A stretch of DNA of 64,000 nt from Paenibacillus sp. Soil766 (GTDB taxonomy: Bacteria > Bacillota > Bacilli > Paenibacillales > NBRC-103111): contig NZ_LMSJ01000045.1 in the NCBI RefSeq assembly GCF_001428105.1, forward strand, positions 92,851 through 156,850, written 5' to 3'. Below the pieces are notes generated by a model. The model was not told the origin of the DNA, searched no databases, and saw only the letters and a program-made list of their open reading frames with translations. The position numbers and the translations under genes were made by a program. Of the stretch, positions 63,242-64,000 are shown in pieces (position 1 is the first letter of the stretch; each line of letters begins with the position of its first letter).

Positions 63242-63268
63242 TTAGCACTCACTAAATACGAGTGCTAA
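63242..63268. promoter_or_regulatory. CIRCE operator of the hrcA heat-shock operon
   Basis: TTAGCACTC-ACTAAATAC-GAGTGCTAA is a perfect match to the CIRCE inverted repeat with nine-base spacer. HrcA binds it to repress hrcA-grpE-dnaK-dnaJ. It lies 42 bp before hrcA. Confidence 0.97.
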
Positions 63269-63309
63269 CGAAGGTGGCAAATAGTGAGAAGTGAGGAGGA
63301 GGGGTACTC

Positions 63310-64000
63310 ATGTTGACAGAGCGCCAACGCATGATTTTAAGTGCAATCATTGATGATTACGTTCGTTCAGCGGAGCCAATAGGTTCGCGAAGTATTTCGA
63401 AGCGTGGGAATGTTGGTTTTAGTCCAGCGACCATACGTAACGAAATGTCTGATCTCGAAGAAATGGGTTATCTTGAGCAGCCTCATACGTCCGCAGGTCG
63501 TATTCCTTCACACAAAGGTTATCGCTATTATGTCGATCATTTGCTCCAGCACGGCTCCTTGCATAGTCATGATTTGGACTCCATGAAGGGGGCTTTCGCA
63601 GAACGAATTCAAGAGATGGAAGGTGTTATTCAGCACGTTGCTGGCATGCTCTCCAGTCTTACGAATTACACGTCTATTGTGCTCGGTCCTGAAGTTTTTA
63701 GCACGACATTGAAGCATCTCCAAATCATTCCGATCTCAGATACGACAGCTGTTGCGATCCTAGTGATGAATACGGGTCATGTTGAAAATAAGACAGTAAC
63801 GATTCCCGAAGGAATTCCGATGTCGGAAATCGAGAAGGTCGTTAATATTCTGAACACTAGGCTTAAGAATGTGCCATTAGTTCAGTTTAAATCGAAGCTC
63901 TACAATGAGATTTCTAATGAGTTAAGCAAATATGTCACTGGCTATCAAGAGCTTCTTGGTTTGGTGGAAAGCGTGCTTCAAAGCGATGAGAAGGACCGTG
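63310..64000 (+). CDS. hrcA: heat-shock repressor HrcA, N-terminal part (runs off the window)
   Basis: The frame is open to the end of the window (230 codons visible; family length about 340). The winged-helix DNA-binding domain is seen at the N-terminus (MLTERQRMILSAIIDDYVRS, GSRSISKRGNVGFSPATIRNE, QPHTSAGRIPSHKGYRYYVD). ATG 63310 follows GAGGAGG. HrcA represses the chaperone operon through the upstream CIRCE. grpE and dnaK are expected just outside the window. Confidence 0.96.
   Translation, partial: MLTERQRMILSAIIDDYVRSAEPIGSRSISKRGNVGFSPATIRNEMSDLEEMGYLEQPHTSAGRIPSHKGYRYYVDHLLQHGSLHSHDLDSMKGAFAERIQEMEGVIQHVAGMLSSLTNYTSIVLGPEVFSTTLKHLQIIPISDTTAVAILVMNTGHVENKTVTIPEGIPMSEIEKVVNILNTRLKNVPLVQFKSKLYNEISNELSKYVTGYQELLGLVESVLQSDEKDR

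Overview
The window reads as a chromosome segment of a spore-forming Gram-positive bacterium of the Paenibacillaceae type. Evidence: a conserved Bacillales housekeeping block (yqeG-yqeH-aroE-yhbY-nadD-yqeK-rsfS ... comEA-comEB ... comEC ... holA-rpsT-gpr-spoIIP-yqxA-lepA-hemW-hrcA), strong AAGGAGG ribosome-binding sites, sporulation and germination genes (gpr, spoIIP, spoVAC/AD/AE), a leuS T-box, a CIRCE element, and several YesM/YesN-type two-component systems beside sugar transporters. The species cannot be fixed from the sequence alone.

Layout. 1-170: three 51-bp tandem repeats. 311-6961: sugar ABC transporter locus (AraC-type response regulator, binding lipoprotein, two permeases, YesM-like kinase). 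7149-10454: mixed small genes, a decayed permease remnant, a flavin-dependent monooxygenase-like gene, a nested inverted-repeat element and a GlcG/HbpS-like gene. 10536-23422: a uronate/pectin-oligosaccharide region with KduI, KduD, a DeoR-type regulator, a sugar isomerase-like protein, an AraC regulator, a GH4 glycosidase, a KdgF-like cupin, a second kinase/regulator pair, a DctPQM TRAP transporter and a rhamnose mutarotase. 23714-26565: UbiA-type prenyltransferase, an unknown protein, a papain-like protease and two mini-proteins. 26615-29740: DUF1657 / DUF421 / spoVAC-spoVAD-spoVAE cluster. 30193-35504: MoxR / DUF58 / transglutaminase operon and an esterase. 35713-64000: the housekeeping-competence-sporulation backbone.

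How the genes work together. KdgF, KduI and KduD are consecutive enzymes that take unsaturated uronate from pectin or alginate-type breakdown towards 2-keto-3-deoxygluconate. The GH4 enzyme, the TRAP transporter and the rhamnose mutarotase fit uptake and processing of rhamnogalacturonan-type fragments. A cre-like site at the GH4 promoter and an inverted repeat upstream of kduI suggest carbon control. The spoVA cluster resembles the accessory spoVA operons associated with spore dipicolinate content and heat resistance. In the backbone, leuS sits behind a T-box, an ECF sigma/anti-sigma pair has its own consensus ECF promoter, and comEC is separated from comEAB by an opposing MFS/MarR pair.

No rRNA, tRNA, CRISPR array, intact insertion sequence or prophage was seen. 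The most unusual signals are structural: two intergenic elements of different sequence but the same four-copy inverted architecture, a 113-bp structured repeat present twice in opposite orientation, a DUF421-DUF1657 fusion, a broken nuclease-like gene, and an AraC-type direct-repeat operator in front of the ABC transporter.
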